From positions 558,001 through 622,000 of the forward strand of contig VRMN01000005.1 in the NCBI GenBank assembly GCA_008690995.1: 64,000 nucleotides of DNA, written 5' to 3'. The notes under the pieces are model-generated. The model saw nothing but the letters and a program-made list of their open reading frames with translations. It made no database searches and was not told the origin of the DNA. Below are positions 56,187 through 64,000 of the stretch, one piece after another; the first letter of the stretch is position 1, and the number at the start of each line of letters is the position of its first letter. The stretch is from Porphyridium purpureum. Taxonomy: Eukaryota; Rhodophyta; Bangiophyceae; Porphyridiales; Porphyridiaceae. Position numbers and translations under genes: made by a program.

Positions 56187-56630
56187 CACCACGCGTTCAG
56201 ATGAAAACCCAATAAACAAGGTACAGTAGTGAACCGAGATGAGCGAGCACTGTCAGTCTGGGACGCACTGTATGCACGCCCAGGACGCATCCGGTTTATC
56301 GGCTCTGCCTGCACGCACGCAGTAGCAGTAGCAGTAGCAGTAGCAGGGACAACGGCCTGGTGTTGCTGCTGCCAAGGCCTGTTGTGCGGTGCAGCGACCG
56401 GCGCTCGGCACTGGCGTGGTGATCGACCGAGTCCTCTGAGCGTCCGCTGGCAGCAGGAATGGTCTGTGCGACGCACGATCTGACTGGCTCCAGCGCATTC
56501 TGAACGGGGCCGGCGCCGACTCGCAGAGCCGCACCGCCTGGGTCAATGGATGCGTGCCCAAGCCCGGCGATACGTTGCGTTGGATCTGTGGCGCCACAGA
56601 ATTTAAGCGCCCAGAGTGCGGCCAGCGGAA
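56187..56630. other. Intergenic region with GCAGTA microsatellite
   Basis: This 444-bp spacer lies between two plus-strand genes. A GTACAGTAGTG at 56221 follows the dehydratase stop, and an AGTAGC repeat lies at about 56320-56346. No GA-rich leader precedes the next gene and no coding region is supported. Confidence 0.5.
56320..56346 (+). repeat. (AGTAGC)n hexanucleotide repeat
   Basis: About four and a half copies of AGTAGC occur in the spacer upstream of the 567-residue unknown gene. Confidence 0.85.
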
Positions 56631-58334
56631 ATGTCGGCAGACAGAGATGCATGCTCCGATGCTGGAGAACCAATGACCGATGCCGTCGTCGCTCACAGTC
56701 CTGCCCGCAGCCGCCGAAGCAGCACCAGCAGCGACAACGGCAGGACTGACAGCAGCGACAGCAGTCACGAAAGCGCCAGAAGCAACAGTCATGGGCAAAG
56801 CATCTCTCGTCGCCATATCCACGAAACCGCCAAAGACGCGAGTTCCAGTATTGCCGACTTTTCAGAGAGAATCATGAAAGCAGAGCTCGGTGCTCGAGGC
56901 GATTTCGAGGAGTGGCTGTGTGCGGTGGTCACTTTACCTCCTCCAGCTCGCGAGTCGGCTCACCAGAAAAGCGTCTCCGTGGAGCCGCAGCGGCACCATC
57001 AGAAGCAGCGCCAACGCCCACAAGTCAGTCACGAACAGCAGATCTCCATGCTGTTTGAAGCCGTCGCGAGGCGGATGCTGACATGCTCTGACCAAATCAT
57101 GCTTCACGCGCAAATACTCAAAGAGGCCGAGCTCATCGATCGCGATGTTGCCGTCTCCAAACACCTGCTCACTTATGGCCTGCTTCAATACGTGAAAAAA
57201 GCCATTCTATGGCACTACTCACGAGGAGAGATTAAGCTCCACTCACGCACTCACAGAAACATTCAACGAAACGTGTGCTTGGTACGAGTGCTATGCGAGG
57301 TATGGGCATACCATGACTTCATCTCGACCACCGCCGCGACGTTTCTCATCGAATTTTCCGCCGACCCGGAGCTGTCGGCTAGCTGTTTGAGTCCTCTATT
57401 TGACGGAGGCTCATCCGCCTTTTTAAGGAGAGCGTGGTCTTCTTCGCAAAATACTCAAGAATATTTGCTGCTGACGTCCACCAAGCTTGCGTGGGTGAAG
57501 CTGAACGAACAACTCGGAAATATGCACAATGTCCTGTCGGACACGGTCGGCCTCCATACTATGCAATCAAATCTACCGCAAGCTCGGCGGCGGCAGCAGC
57601 AGCAGCATGAGGAAGAGGAGGAGCAGGAGGAGCCCTGCGAAGTGCAGCAGCTCGCGACAGGTGAAACTGAGCGTCCGATGAGCGCCGAGGCCATTCTGGT
57701 CGAGGTGTTCTCGAAAGTGTACGAAGAGTGCCTTTCTGGTGCGTACGAAGAACTGCGGGACTCAACGAGGCTGAGCCTCCTACTACTCGCATCGTACTTG
57801 GATTTCCGCACCATGTACGAGTCTTTCTTCCGCATCAGCTTTTGGAACAAGCTGTCGTGCCATCGCGACGAGGAGCGAATTTTCAAGGCGCTCGTGCGTA
57901 TCGGCCTGCGAGTGCTTGTAATCCTTTGCGGCCGCTTTTTGCGCGACCGCGATGGAAATGCACGCACCAGCACAAGCGCGCGCAGCTCCAGGCGCACAGC
58001 CCTGCGTGACAACCATACCGTTCCAGAAAGAATGCAAACAGAGCCGGAGCGCGCCGGCCCAGCTGGATCTGGCGTCGTGGACAGTGCGGGTACATGGACG
58101 GGCACTTCCAGAAGCACGTACTCGGCGCGTGAGCAGGATTACCGGCGACAGTCACTGGCCCTTGCTCTCATTCTCGACAAGTTCAGCCTGTTGCTCGGCA
58201 TCCCCAGCCTCGACCATGAGCTCCGCGCCATGGTCGCCACGTACCTCGAGCAAATCACCGACCTGCTGCCGAGTGATGTTGCCGCGCGCTTGCATACTTT
58301 CCGCCATCGCGATGAGGTTCAATTTTATGCGTAG
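56631..58334 (+). CDS. Unrecognised helical protein, 567 residues
   Basis: No family was recognised. The N-terminal 80 residues are Ser/Arg-rich and disordered. Residues about 130-270 look like a helical domain (MLFEAVARRMLTCSDQIMLH, LLQYVKKAILWHYSRGEI). A Gln/Glu-rich stretch near 320-335 comes from a CAG/GAG run in the DNA. A second helical domain (about 350-450: VFSKVYEECLSGAYEELRDS, LLASYLDFRTMYESFF, RIGLRVLVILCGRFLRD) and a final helix bundle (LILDKFSLLLGIPSLDHEL) follow. No catalytic motif or membrane span is evident. The ATG at 56631 is the first in frame. Confidence 0.65.
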   Translation: MSADRDACSDAGEPMTDAVVAHSPARSRRSSTSSDNGRTDSSDSSHESARSNSHGQSISRRHIHETAKDASSSIADFSERIMKAELGARGDFEEWLCAVVTLPPPARESAHQKSVSVEPQRHHQKQRQRPQVSHEQQISMLFEAVARRMLTCSDQIMLHAQILKEAELIDRDVAVSKHLLTYGLLQYVKKAILWHYSRGEIKLHSRTHRNIQRNVCLVRVLCEVWAYHDFISTTAATFLIEFSADPELSASCLSPLFDGGSSAFLRRAWSSSQNTQEYLLLTSTKLAWVKLNEQLGNMHNVLSDTVGLHTMQSNLPQARRRQQQQHEEEEEQEEPCEVQQLATGETERPMSAEAILVEVFSKVYEECLSGAYEELRDSTRLSLLLLASYLDFRTMYESFFRISFWNKLSCHRDEERIFKALVRIGLRVLVILCGRFLRDRDGNARTSTSARSSRRTALRDNHTVPERMQTEPERAGPAGSGVVDSAGTWTGTSRSTYSAREQDYRRQSLALALILDKFSLLLGIPSLDHELRAMVATYLEQITDLLPSDVAARLHTFRHRDEVQFYA

Positions 58335-58465
58335 AGCACTCGTCCGTGTAAACAGATTCTCGCTCCACTTCTCGTTCCCCGCCTGCGCATCTGCACCTCT
58401 GAAAAGCGTTGTTCGTTTCGTCTAGCGATGAAGATTTGAGCTGCAGGAGAGAAAGAGAGAGTAAG

Positions 58466-59550
58466 ATGAGTGGCGAGGATGCGGCAAATGCGGCTCTTCC
58501 CGAGTCGCCTGAGCGGACAGACGCCGCCGCCGCCGGGGTAGCTGCTGACGGAGCAGAGTCGACGGTCGCGCCTTGCCCAGTCGCAGAGAACGAGCACGAT
58601 GCGAAACGTGCAGAGCCCGCGTTCGCATACGAGCGCGTGGCGGCGAAGCGCTTTAAAGCAGCGATGGAAGGTGGTCATGTGCGCGTGCGAGAAGAAGCAA
58701 AGCAGGATGGGGCTCTTGAAGTCGCCACTGGGAACTTGCCGCATGCAGTGGAGGTGATTGAAAACATGCACGCACTTTTCGGGACACCGCCCAATATGAG
58801 GACGAGGCATGTGGTGCCGCGCTCGCATGCGTTACGGAAGGAAAGTGAGGAGGAACGCGCCTTGAAGAGATACACAGCGACTGTGGCTCTCGTGACTGAG
58901 ATTTTTGGGTACTGCGATGCGCGACCTCCAGAGAAGGATGAGAGTGAATCTGGCGGAGACGTGGATGACGGCGTTGATGCGCTGCATCTCGTGCAGCGCT
59001 TTGTTGAAGAGCTGGACGCGCGGTCGAACGAGGTAGATCAACTCACCAGCCGCTGTGAAGACTTTGAAAAGAAATTTGCTGTCATCGAGCAGCTGACAAA
59101 GAAACTCGAGAATGTCGGCAGCGCAGACGAAGTTGCACGCATTCGGGCGCAGTTTGAGTCGCAGCTGAATGTCGAGCTCTGCCCTATACCGCCATTGGTA
59201 CGTTTTGCTTTTCAATCTGCCTTCTTACGTTTTCTAGTGTGCTGTGCGCGATGCCTAACAGAACCTTATCTCCTTGGTTCGCGGCACTTTGGTAATTTTG
59301 CAAGCGTCCACGCTTCGCACATCGTTTTGGCACGGTATGCTTTGATGTCCAGCAATTTGTTTTAGGGGGGAACATCAGAACTGATTCTTTTTGTGACTTT
59401 CTCGCCATTCCATCTTGTCTCGTTCTTTCACCACACGGACTCTTGCGTTGGTCGCAGGTTTCGCAGCAAAGGATCGAAGCGTCCCAGAGCAACAGTGAGC
59501 AAAGCGAGACCGTCGAAAAAGACGCGCCGCTTCGTCTCATCAAACTATGA
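58466..59550 (+). CDS. Unrecognised coiled-coil protein, two exons, 274 residues
   Basis: Exon 1 is 58466-59197 (244 codons), the intron 59198-59457 (260 bp, GTACGT...TCGCAG, phase 0), and exon 2 59458-59550 (30 codons, ending LRLIKL then TGA). Reading through the donor gives a hydrophobic stretch (VRFAFQSAFLRFLVC) unlike the rest of the protein. The spliced form instead continues the polar, Glu/Gln-rich style, which supports the intron. The product has an acidic Ala-rich N-terminus, a basic patch (AAKRFKAAME) and a coiled coil (VEELDARSNEVDQLTSRCED, then KKFAVIEQLTKKLENV). An acceptor 9 bp downstream (59466) would also keep frame. Function unknown; a nuclear or cytoskeletal scaffold is only a guess. 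Confidence 0.65.
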
Positions 59551-59737
59551 TAAAGTCGGAATCTGCTTGCATTCGAAAGAACCGGTCCGAGGATCATAGT
59601 GTATGGAGTGAAGAGCCGACGTGACCCAAAAGGTAGACACGGATCCAGAGAGCGCTGCGGGCGCGACAATATGTCGGCAATATTTTCTTTTTCTTTTACT
59701 TACAGAGGGCATGCACTACGGAGGCACATCCGTGAGG

Positions 59738-60475
59738 CTAGCCAGAATGCGTCCAGCCCATGGAGAGTCCAAACGCCAATGTATAAAGTCCGGTAAATAT
59801 GGACATTCCTTCTTCGCTCAGTCGATCCAGGTGAACGAGCAGACGGCTGAGAGGCACGCGCTCGACCTCCAGGTACTCGTTCTCCTCTGGCCGTTCGATG
59901 GTTGTGGGCACATCCTGGTTTTCTTCGGCGTCGAGATTGACTTGTACGATCACGATGCACACCGTTTCACTGCTGAGGCCAGCTGATAGGTAGGTTGCTG
60001 GTGAGACGCCCAGCACGGAGCCTGTGAGCCCAGTCTCCTCTTTGAATTCGCGTAGCGCGGCGGCGCCGGGGCTCTCTCCCTTGTCAATGAGACCCGCAGG
60101 CAACTCGACGACCGTGCCTCCGGTGGCCGGGCGAAACTGCTTGACGAGCACGGTCTCTGGGGGCTGTTCTGGGTGTTTCCTCGATCGCATGACAGCAAAC
60201 ACGCACACCGCGTCTGCCGCGCGCTTGTACTTTGCCGCGTCGTCGCGCGGTGCGCCGTCAGCGTCAGCACTCGCGTCGTTCTCGACCTCCGCGTCGCCCT
60301 CCTCTCGCTTTGCCTTATCCTCCAGGGATTCATCCGGCTTGACTCGACTGACGCGATCCCACTTTCTACGGATGCCGAACGGCGTGGTGTACGTGAGCTT
60401 CTCGAGCCGCAGGAACCTCGTCTCTGCGACGGTCTCCACGGACTCCACCTTGGCCACCCCCAGCTTGCTCTCCAT
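59738..60475 (-). CDS. Nudix hydrolase, ADP-sugar pyrophosphatase type (NUDT5-like)
   Basis: This 245-residue enzyme has an intact Nudix box at 128-150: Gly128, Glu134, then REFKEETGL with the metal-binding Glu residues. VKQFRPATGGTVVELPAGL just before the box matches the ADP-ribose/ADP-sugar pyrophosphatase group (QFRxxxxxxxxELPAG). These enzymes split ADP-ribose into AMP and ribose 5-phosphate. An acidic insert (about 50-85, Asp/Glu/Ala-rich) separates the N-terminal strand region from the core and is absent in NUDT5. There is no evident targeting peptide. The first in-frame ATG is at 60475, after a coding-strand GA-rich leader. Confidence 0.9.
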   Translation of the reverse strand: MESKLGVAKVESVETVAETRFLRLEKLTYTTPFGIRRKWDRVSRVKPDESLEDKAKREEGDAEVENDASADADGAPRDDAAKYKRAADAVCVFAVMRSRKHPEQPPETVLVKQFRPATGGTVVELPAGLIDKGESPGAAALREFKEETGLTGSVLGVSPATYLSAGLSSETVCIVIVQVNLDAEENQDVPTTIERPEENEYLEVERVPLSRLLVHLDRLSEEGMSIFTGLYTLAFGLSMGWTHSG

Positions 60476-60783
60476 CTCACCAAGTAACCCACACCAAACA
60501 CTAACCACACACACCTCTCTCCCTGTATCGTTCTGCCGCTGTTCCTGTTCTCACAGGTCGGAAGCTCATTCAGTTATGGCACTCTTTCTCTCTCCCTCTC
60601 TGTGTCTCTCCTCAACCCGCCAGAAACCGCGCACACGCTGCTGTTCCACGACGCTCATGCCAAAATGCCACACACGACACACACTCGCTACTTACAGTCC
60701 TCGCGCACTACTAAAAACACCCCAAATGATCACACCGATCAACAACCCTAGACACGCCTACAAGAAACGCGCCCAAACGCGCC

Positions 60784-60830
60784 GAAACGCATAGAAACGC
60801 ATAGAAACGCATAGAAACGCATAGAAACGA
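60784..60830 (+). repeat. 10-bp tandem array, unit GAAACGCATA
   Basis: Five GAAACG blocks sit exactly 10 bp apart; the four downstream units read ATAGAAACGC (x3) and ATAGAAACGA. Looser AAACGC copies precede it from about 60764. The period is close to one DNA turn. Confidence 0.9.
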
Positions 60831-60857
60831 GCCGAAAAGCGCGCGCGGGTGCACGAT

Positions 60858-60905
60858 GTACAGTGGGTACAGTGGGTACAGTGGGTATAGTGGGTACAGT
60901 GGGTC
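60858..60905 (+). repeat. 9-bp tandem array, unit GTACAGTGG
   Basis: Five consecutive units (GTACAGTGG three times, GTATAGTGG, GTACAGTGG) are followed by a partial GTCC unit. The core is the same GTACAGT motif that recurs singly in other spacers. Confidence 0.9.
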
Positions 60906-61052
60906 CAAGAGACGGATGAGGTTCAGTTTCCGGCGGTAGAGGTTCAGTGCGGACGTCGGGGGGATAAGTTGAAGTGGGGGAGAAGGGAGAGGCGGGGTTG
61001 GGAGAGAGGAAGAGAGGGAGAGAGAGGGTGCGGAAGAGAAGGGGTAGGAGCG

Positions 61053-62111
61053 ATGGGTGGGAAGAGGGACGGAGGTGGGAAGCGGATGGTGAATCAGCAG
61101 CTCGCGTCGTTTCTGGCGGGCGGGTTGGCGGGTGCGGTGTCCAGTACGATCACGTGTCCGCTGGAGGTCGTCAAGACCAAGCTGCAGGCGTCGACCCACG
61201 CGTCGCGCGACGCCGTGCGCGTCGTCGCCGCAGACATTCTGCGCGCGGAAGGCATCCGCGGGTTCTTCAGAGGTTGGATTCCCACGGTGATTGGGATTCT
61301 GCCCACGCGATCGATCTATTTCTGGGCATACTCCTCCACAAAGCACGCGCTGTCCGCGCGGCTCGGTGACACCGCCGCGCTCCACGTGCTGTCCGCGGCA
61401 CTGGCAGGCGTCTTTTCGAACACGTTCACAAACCCGATCTGGGCGCTCAAGACCCGAATGCAGCTCCAGGCGGGCGCGGGCGGATACTCGGGCTATGGCG
61501 ACGCCATTCGCACGATCTGGCGCACCGAAGGAATCAGCGGTTTCTTCCGAGGGCTTTCGGCAAGCTACTGGGGCGTCTCCGAGGGTGCCATCCACTTTGT
61601 CGTGTACGAAAAGCTCAAGAAGGCTATTCACGCGCGAAATGCCAAGCGTGCTCTCGCCCAGGACGCCAGTGCCGCGGGTGGGGCTTCAGGGACGGCGTCG
61701 CCTTCCTCGGTGACTTCTCTAGAATATCTGGTCACAGCGGGCATGAGCAAACTTCTCGCGTCTGCACTTACGTACCCTCACGAGGTGGTGCGCACACGCA
61801 TGCGGGAGATCCCGGCGCCCGGCCAGCTCCCAAAGTACCGCGGAATGATCCAATCCCTAATTCTTATCGGGAAGGAAGAGGGACGTGCAGGTTTGTACGC
61901 AGGCATGGGCACGCACCTGGCTCGTGTCGTGCCAAATACGGCGATCATGTTCCTGACTTTCGAAACGACGATCAAACTCGTGCAAAAGTACAACAACTCG
62001 CTCAAGATACAAGCAAGGTCCCGCTCTGATACCAAACAGGTGGTCTCGTTCGGGGAACGAACGGTGGCACCCAGAAGATCAGGCGCAATCTCACGGACAC
62101 TAAGTAGATAA
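61053..62111 (+). CDS. Mitochondrial carrier, pyrimidine-nucleotide type (RIM2/SLC25A33/36-like)
   Basis: This 352-residue inner-membrane carrier has three repeats with signatures PLEVVKTKLQ (36-45), NPIWALKTRMQL and YPHEVVRTRMRE. The second-repeat NPIW and third-repeat YPHEVVRTR forms, with GILPTRSIYFWAYSSTKH, are typical of the RIM2/SLC25A33/SLC25A36 group that exchanges pyrimidine nucleotides; related folate and NAD carriers share part of this pattern. Each repeat keeps the EGxxGFFRG loop. The Lys/Arg-rich C-terminal 40 residues extend past the fold. The ATG at 61053 directly follows a strong GA-rich leader; the same frame upstream simply reads through it as Arg/Glu/Gly. Confidence 0.9.
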   Translation: MGGKRDGGGKRMVNQQLASFLAGGLAGAVSSTITCPLEVVKTKLQASTHASRDAVRVVAADILRAEGIRGFFRGWIPTVIGILPTRSIYFWAYSSTKHALSARLGDTAALHVLSAALAGVFSNTFTNPIWALKTRMQLQAGAGGYSGYGDAIRTIWRTEGISGFFRGLSASYWGVSEGAIHFVVYEKLKKAIHARNAKRALAQDASAAGGASGTASPSSVTSLEYLVTAGMSKLLASALTYPHEVVRTRMREIPAPGQLPKYRGMIQSLILIGKEEGRAGLYAGMGTHLARVVPNTAIMFLTFETTIKLVQKYNNSLKIQARSRSDTKQVVSFGERTVAPRRSGAISRTLSR

Positions 62112-62449
62112 GAGTGATTGATTCAAAAGAGAAGAAAAGTTGTACAGTTGTGCTTCGTCTGATGCGCCGACCACTGCGTCGGTGCAAATCTTGGGCTCTT
62201 CACTTTTCTGGGCGTGAAAAATCCGCAAGCAGCCGTAAACAATCATGCCCAGACGCCAACTCATGCGTTCTCTTCGTTCCGTGTCGAGATTTGCTGACCA
62301 TACAATCTACCAGCCCATTTTTGTACCTTCTACTACCTGTCTTCACTGCACACTTCATACTTCCTTATTCGGGCGTCTCCGCCACTCCACAGAAAACGAT
62401 GGAAAGAAAATGACAAAGAGGAAAACAAATTTCATGACAGTGTTCGGTA
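62112..62449. other. Convergent intergenic region with no recognised gene
   Basis: This is 338 bp between the 3' ends of the carrier and UXS genes, somewhat AT-richer than the coding DNA. No repeat, RNA gene or coding region was seen. Confidence 0.55.
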
Positions 62450-63502
62450 CTACAAGGCATTTTCAATGCGATGGCGGAAATCATCAATCATGGGCTTCAA
62501 TCCCTCTCGCAGGGGCACCTTGGGCTCCCAGCCCAGTAGTGTCTTGGCCTTGGTGATGTCCGGCTGGCGCTTCATCGGGTCATCCGGCGTCGCGGGCAAA
62601 AAGTTCATAGGCTGCTTGGAGCCTGTGAGCTCCAAGATCATTTCCGCGAGCTCGATCATAGTAAACTCACCCGGGTTGCCGCAGTTGATAGGCCCAGTCA
62701 GGCCCGATTCAAACAGACGCACGATGCCGTCCACCAGGTCCGACACGTAGCAGAAGCTGCGCGTCTGCTTGCCGTCACCATAGATCGTGAGCGGCTCTCC
62801 ACGGATCACCTGTCCCACAAAGTTGCTGACCACCCGGCCGTCATTCTCGACCATGCGCGGGCCGTACGTGTTGAAGATGCGAACAACCGCGATGTCCACG
62901 TGGTGCTGGCGGTGGTAGTCGAACGCCATCGTTTCGGCAATGCGCTTGCCTTCATCGTAACATGAGCGCACGCCGATCGGGTTGACATTGCCCCAGTACT
63001 CCTCTGTTTGTGGGTGCTGCAGCGGGTCGCCGTACACCTCGGACGTGGAGGCGAGCAAGATGCGTGCGCCCGTACGCTTCGCCAGGCCCAGCATGTTCAT
63101 GGTCCCGAGCATGCTTGTCTTGAGCGTCTTAATGGCATTGTACTTGTAGTGCACCGGCGACGCCGGGCACGCAAAGTGGTAGATTGCGTCGACCTCGGCT
63201 TCGTAGGGCTGTGTGACGTCGTGCCTCACAAACTCAAAGTTTGGGTTGCTCATCAGGTGCGCGACGTTCGACTTTTTCCCCGTGAAGAGATTATCGAGGC
63301 AGATCACCTCATGGCCATCTGAAATGAGGCGGTCGCACAGGTGCGATCCGATGAAGCCCGCGCCGCCCGTGACCAGCACGCGCATGTGCTTCTTCGGGCG
63401 GTTGGGCGCGTGCTCCTGGCGCCAGCGCGCCAGCCGGTCCTGCCCATGCCCGTCCGGGTTCTGTACATCCACCACCATTGCCGCGCTCCCGTTCCCCGCC
63501 AT
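62450..63502 (-). CDS. UXS: UDP-glucuronate decarboxylase (UDP-xylose synthase)
   Basis: This 350-residue extended SDR converts UDP-glucuronate to UDP-xylose with bound NAD. It has [18 protein letters not shown] (about 42-59), the substrate block [29 protein letters not shown], the catalytic Tyr/Lys in SCYDEGKR, and [10 protein letters not shown]. These are near-diagnostic for UXS. There is no N-terminal membrane span, so it is the soluble cytosolic form. UDP-xylose feeds cell-wall and mucilage polysaccharides, which in Porphyridium-type algae are xylose- and glucuronate-rich. The ATG at 63502 follows a coding-strand GA-rich leader. Confidence 0.97.
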   Translation of the reverse strand: MAGNGSAAMVVDVQNPDGHGQDRLARWRQEHAPNRPKKHMRVLVTGGAGFIGSHLCDRLISDGHEVICLDNLFTGKKSNVAHLMSNPNFEFVRHDVTQPYEAEVDAIYHFACPASPVHYKYNAIKTLKTSMLGTMNMLGLAKRTGARILLASTSEVYGDPLQHPQTEEYWGNVNPIGVRSCYDEGKRIAETMAFDYHRQHHVDIAVVRIFNTYGPRMVENDGRVVSNFVGQVIRGEPLTIYGDGKQTRSFCYVSDLVDGIVRLFESGLTGPINCGNPGEFTMIELAEMILELTGSKQPMNFLPATPDDPMKRQPDITKAKTLLGWEPKVPLREGLKPMIDDFRHRIENAL

Positions 63503-64000
63503 CTCTTTCTAACCCCTCCTCCTCCTCTCCACCCAAACCCCCACCCTTCCTCTTCCGTCTCCCCTCTTCCCTCTCTCCCTATCTCTCTATCTCTCCCTCT
63601 CTCTCTCTATCCTGCCCTCTTAACCCTCCTCCTCACAACCTCCTTGTTTGCCTTCTCCGGTCAAACCACCCAACCACACATTACACGGTCCTCCACACTT
63701 TCATAACACACACACGTCATTTTGTGATTTTCGCGGCGCGCGTGTCACCCTCAAAAGACACCAAAAACATAAAAAAGCCATTAAAATTCATTAAAGTATC
63801 TTTATAAAGCATAAAAACCATACCATTAAAACATTAAAAAAGGTCATGGTGGACACGCACTGAACCTCCCAGAATAGAGCTGTACACAGGAAAGCAAAAC
63901 GCGAGTGCGGTGCTTGGGAGATTGACAGGTCAGACGGGAACGATACGGGGAGGGTGGATGTGTCCCCGGTCGCTGTTGTGCGGGCCGTCCGGAAGGGGCG
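63503..64000. promoter_or_regulatory. UXS upstream region
   Basis: Directly before the UXS ATG the minus strand is GA-rich (63510-63620). Further upstream is an AT-rich patch of repeated ATTAAA and ATAAA (63765-63840), and CTGTACA at 63880. The remainder to the window edge has no recognised gene. Confidence 0.5.

Larger units (their letters stand above)
60476..61052. promoter_or_regulatory. Divergent promoter between Nudix and carrier genes, two repeat arrays
   Basis: This 577-bp spacer has a pyrimidine-rich leader for the Nudix gene (to about 60620). It then holds a 10-bp GAAACGCATA array (60784-60830), a 9-bp GTACAGTGG array (60858-60905) and a GA-rich leader for the carrier (60990-61047). 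No coding sequence is supported. Confidence 0.6.

Overview
The window looks like nuclear DNA of a unicellular, intron-poor, plastid-bearing eukaryote, most likely a red alga of the Porphyridium type. It encodes clearly eukaryotic proteins (SRP54, HIRA, V-ATPase subunit a, NEDD8/RUB1, RanGAP, centrin) together with plastid ones (a sigma-70 factor and a SufE-BolA fusion). Genes are packed at about one per 1.8 kb, and almost all are single uninterrupted reading frames. Only two genes show an intron, and both introns begin GTACGT. The lineage is an inference from gene content and architecture; no search was run. I see no transposon, virus-like element, rRNA or CRISPR array, and no tRNA that I could support.

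Layout. 1-9.6 kb: FIS1, a purple acid phosphatase, a plastid sigma factor divergent from SufE-BolA, an ABCD transporter divergent from a ZIP transporter. 9.6-11.3 kb: a gene-poor gap with one weak candidate small gene. 11.3-25.5 kb: V-ATPase subunit a, a Gfo/Idh oxidoreductase, a PDZ-PPR protein, and HIRA tail-to-tail with WDR48. 26.5-34.3 kb: dymeclin, an ALKBH8-like AlkB-methyltransferase, a TOE1-like deadenylase, SRP54. 34.6-38 kb: three unrecognised genes, two of them probably plastid-targeted and divergent. 38.3-41.1 kb: NDUFS7, RUB1, an AIG1-like protein, a small coiled-coil protein. 42.4-49.6 kb: ODR4-like, PP2C phosphatase, a fringe-like glycosyltransferase, centrin. 50-56.2 kb: RanGAP, an F-box/WD40 protein, a cis-prenyltransferase only 48 bp from a two-exon SMIM4/UQCC5 gene, and a UDP-glucose 4,6-dehydratase-like protein. 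56.6-63.5 kb: two unrecognised genes (one spliced), a Nudix hydrolase, a pyrimidine-nucleotide-type mitochondrial carrier, and UDP-glucuronate decarboxylase.

The genes are mostly unrelated housekeeping functions. A few share themes: plastid expression and Fe-S supply (sigma factor, SufE-BolA), mitochondrial respiration and dynamics (FIS1, NDUFS7, SMIM4, nucleotide carrier), nucleotide-sugar and glycan synthesis (4,6-dehydratase, UXS, glycosyltransferase, cis-prenyltransferase), and ubiquitin-type regulation (RUB1, F-box protein, WDR48).

The least expected signal is in the short intergenic regions. Many genes have a GA-rich leader on the coding strand just before the ATG. CTGTAC/GTACAG motifs recur upstream, sometimes as tandem arrays with an 11-, 10- or 9-bp period. 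A second motif set combines TTATCGG/CCGATAA with AACGG-containing elements. Start codons were chosen as in-frame ATGs, usually the first one after a GA-rich leader.
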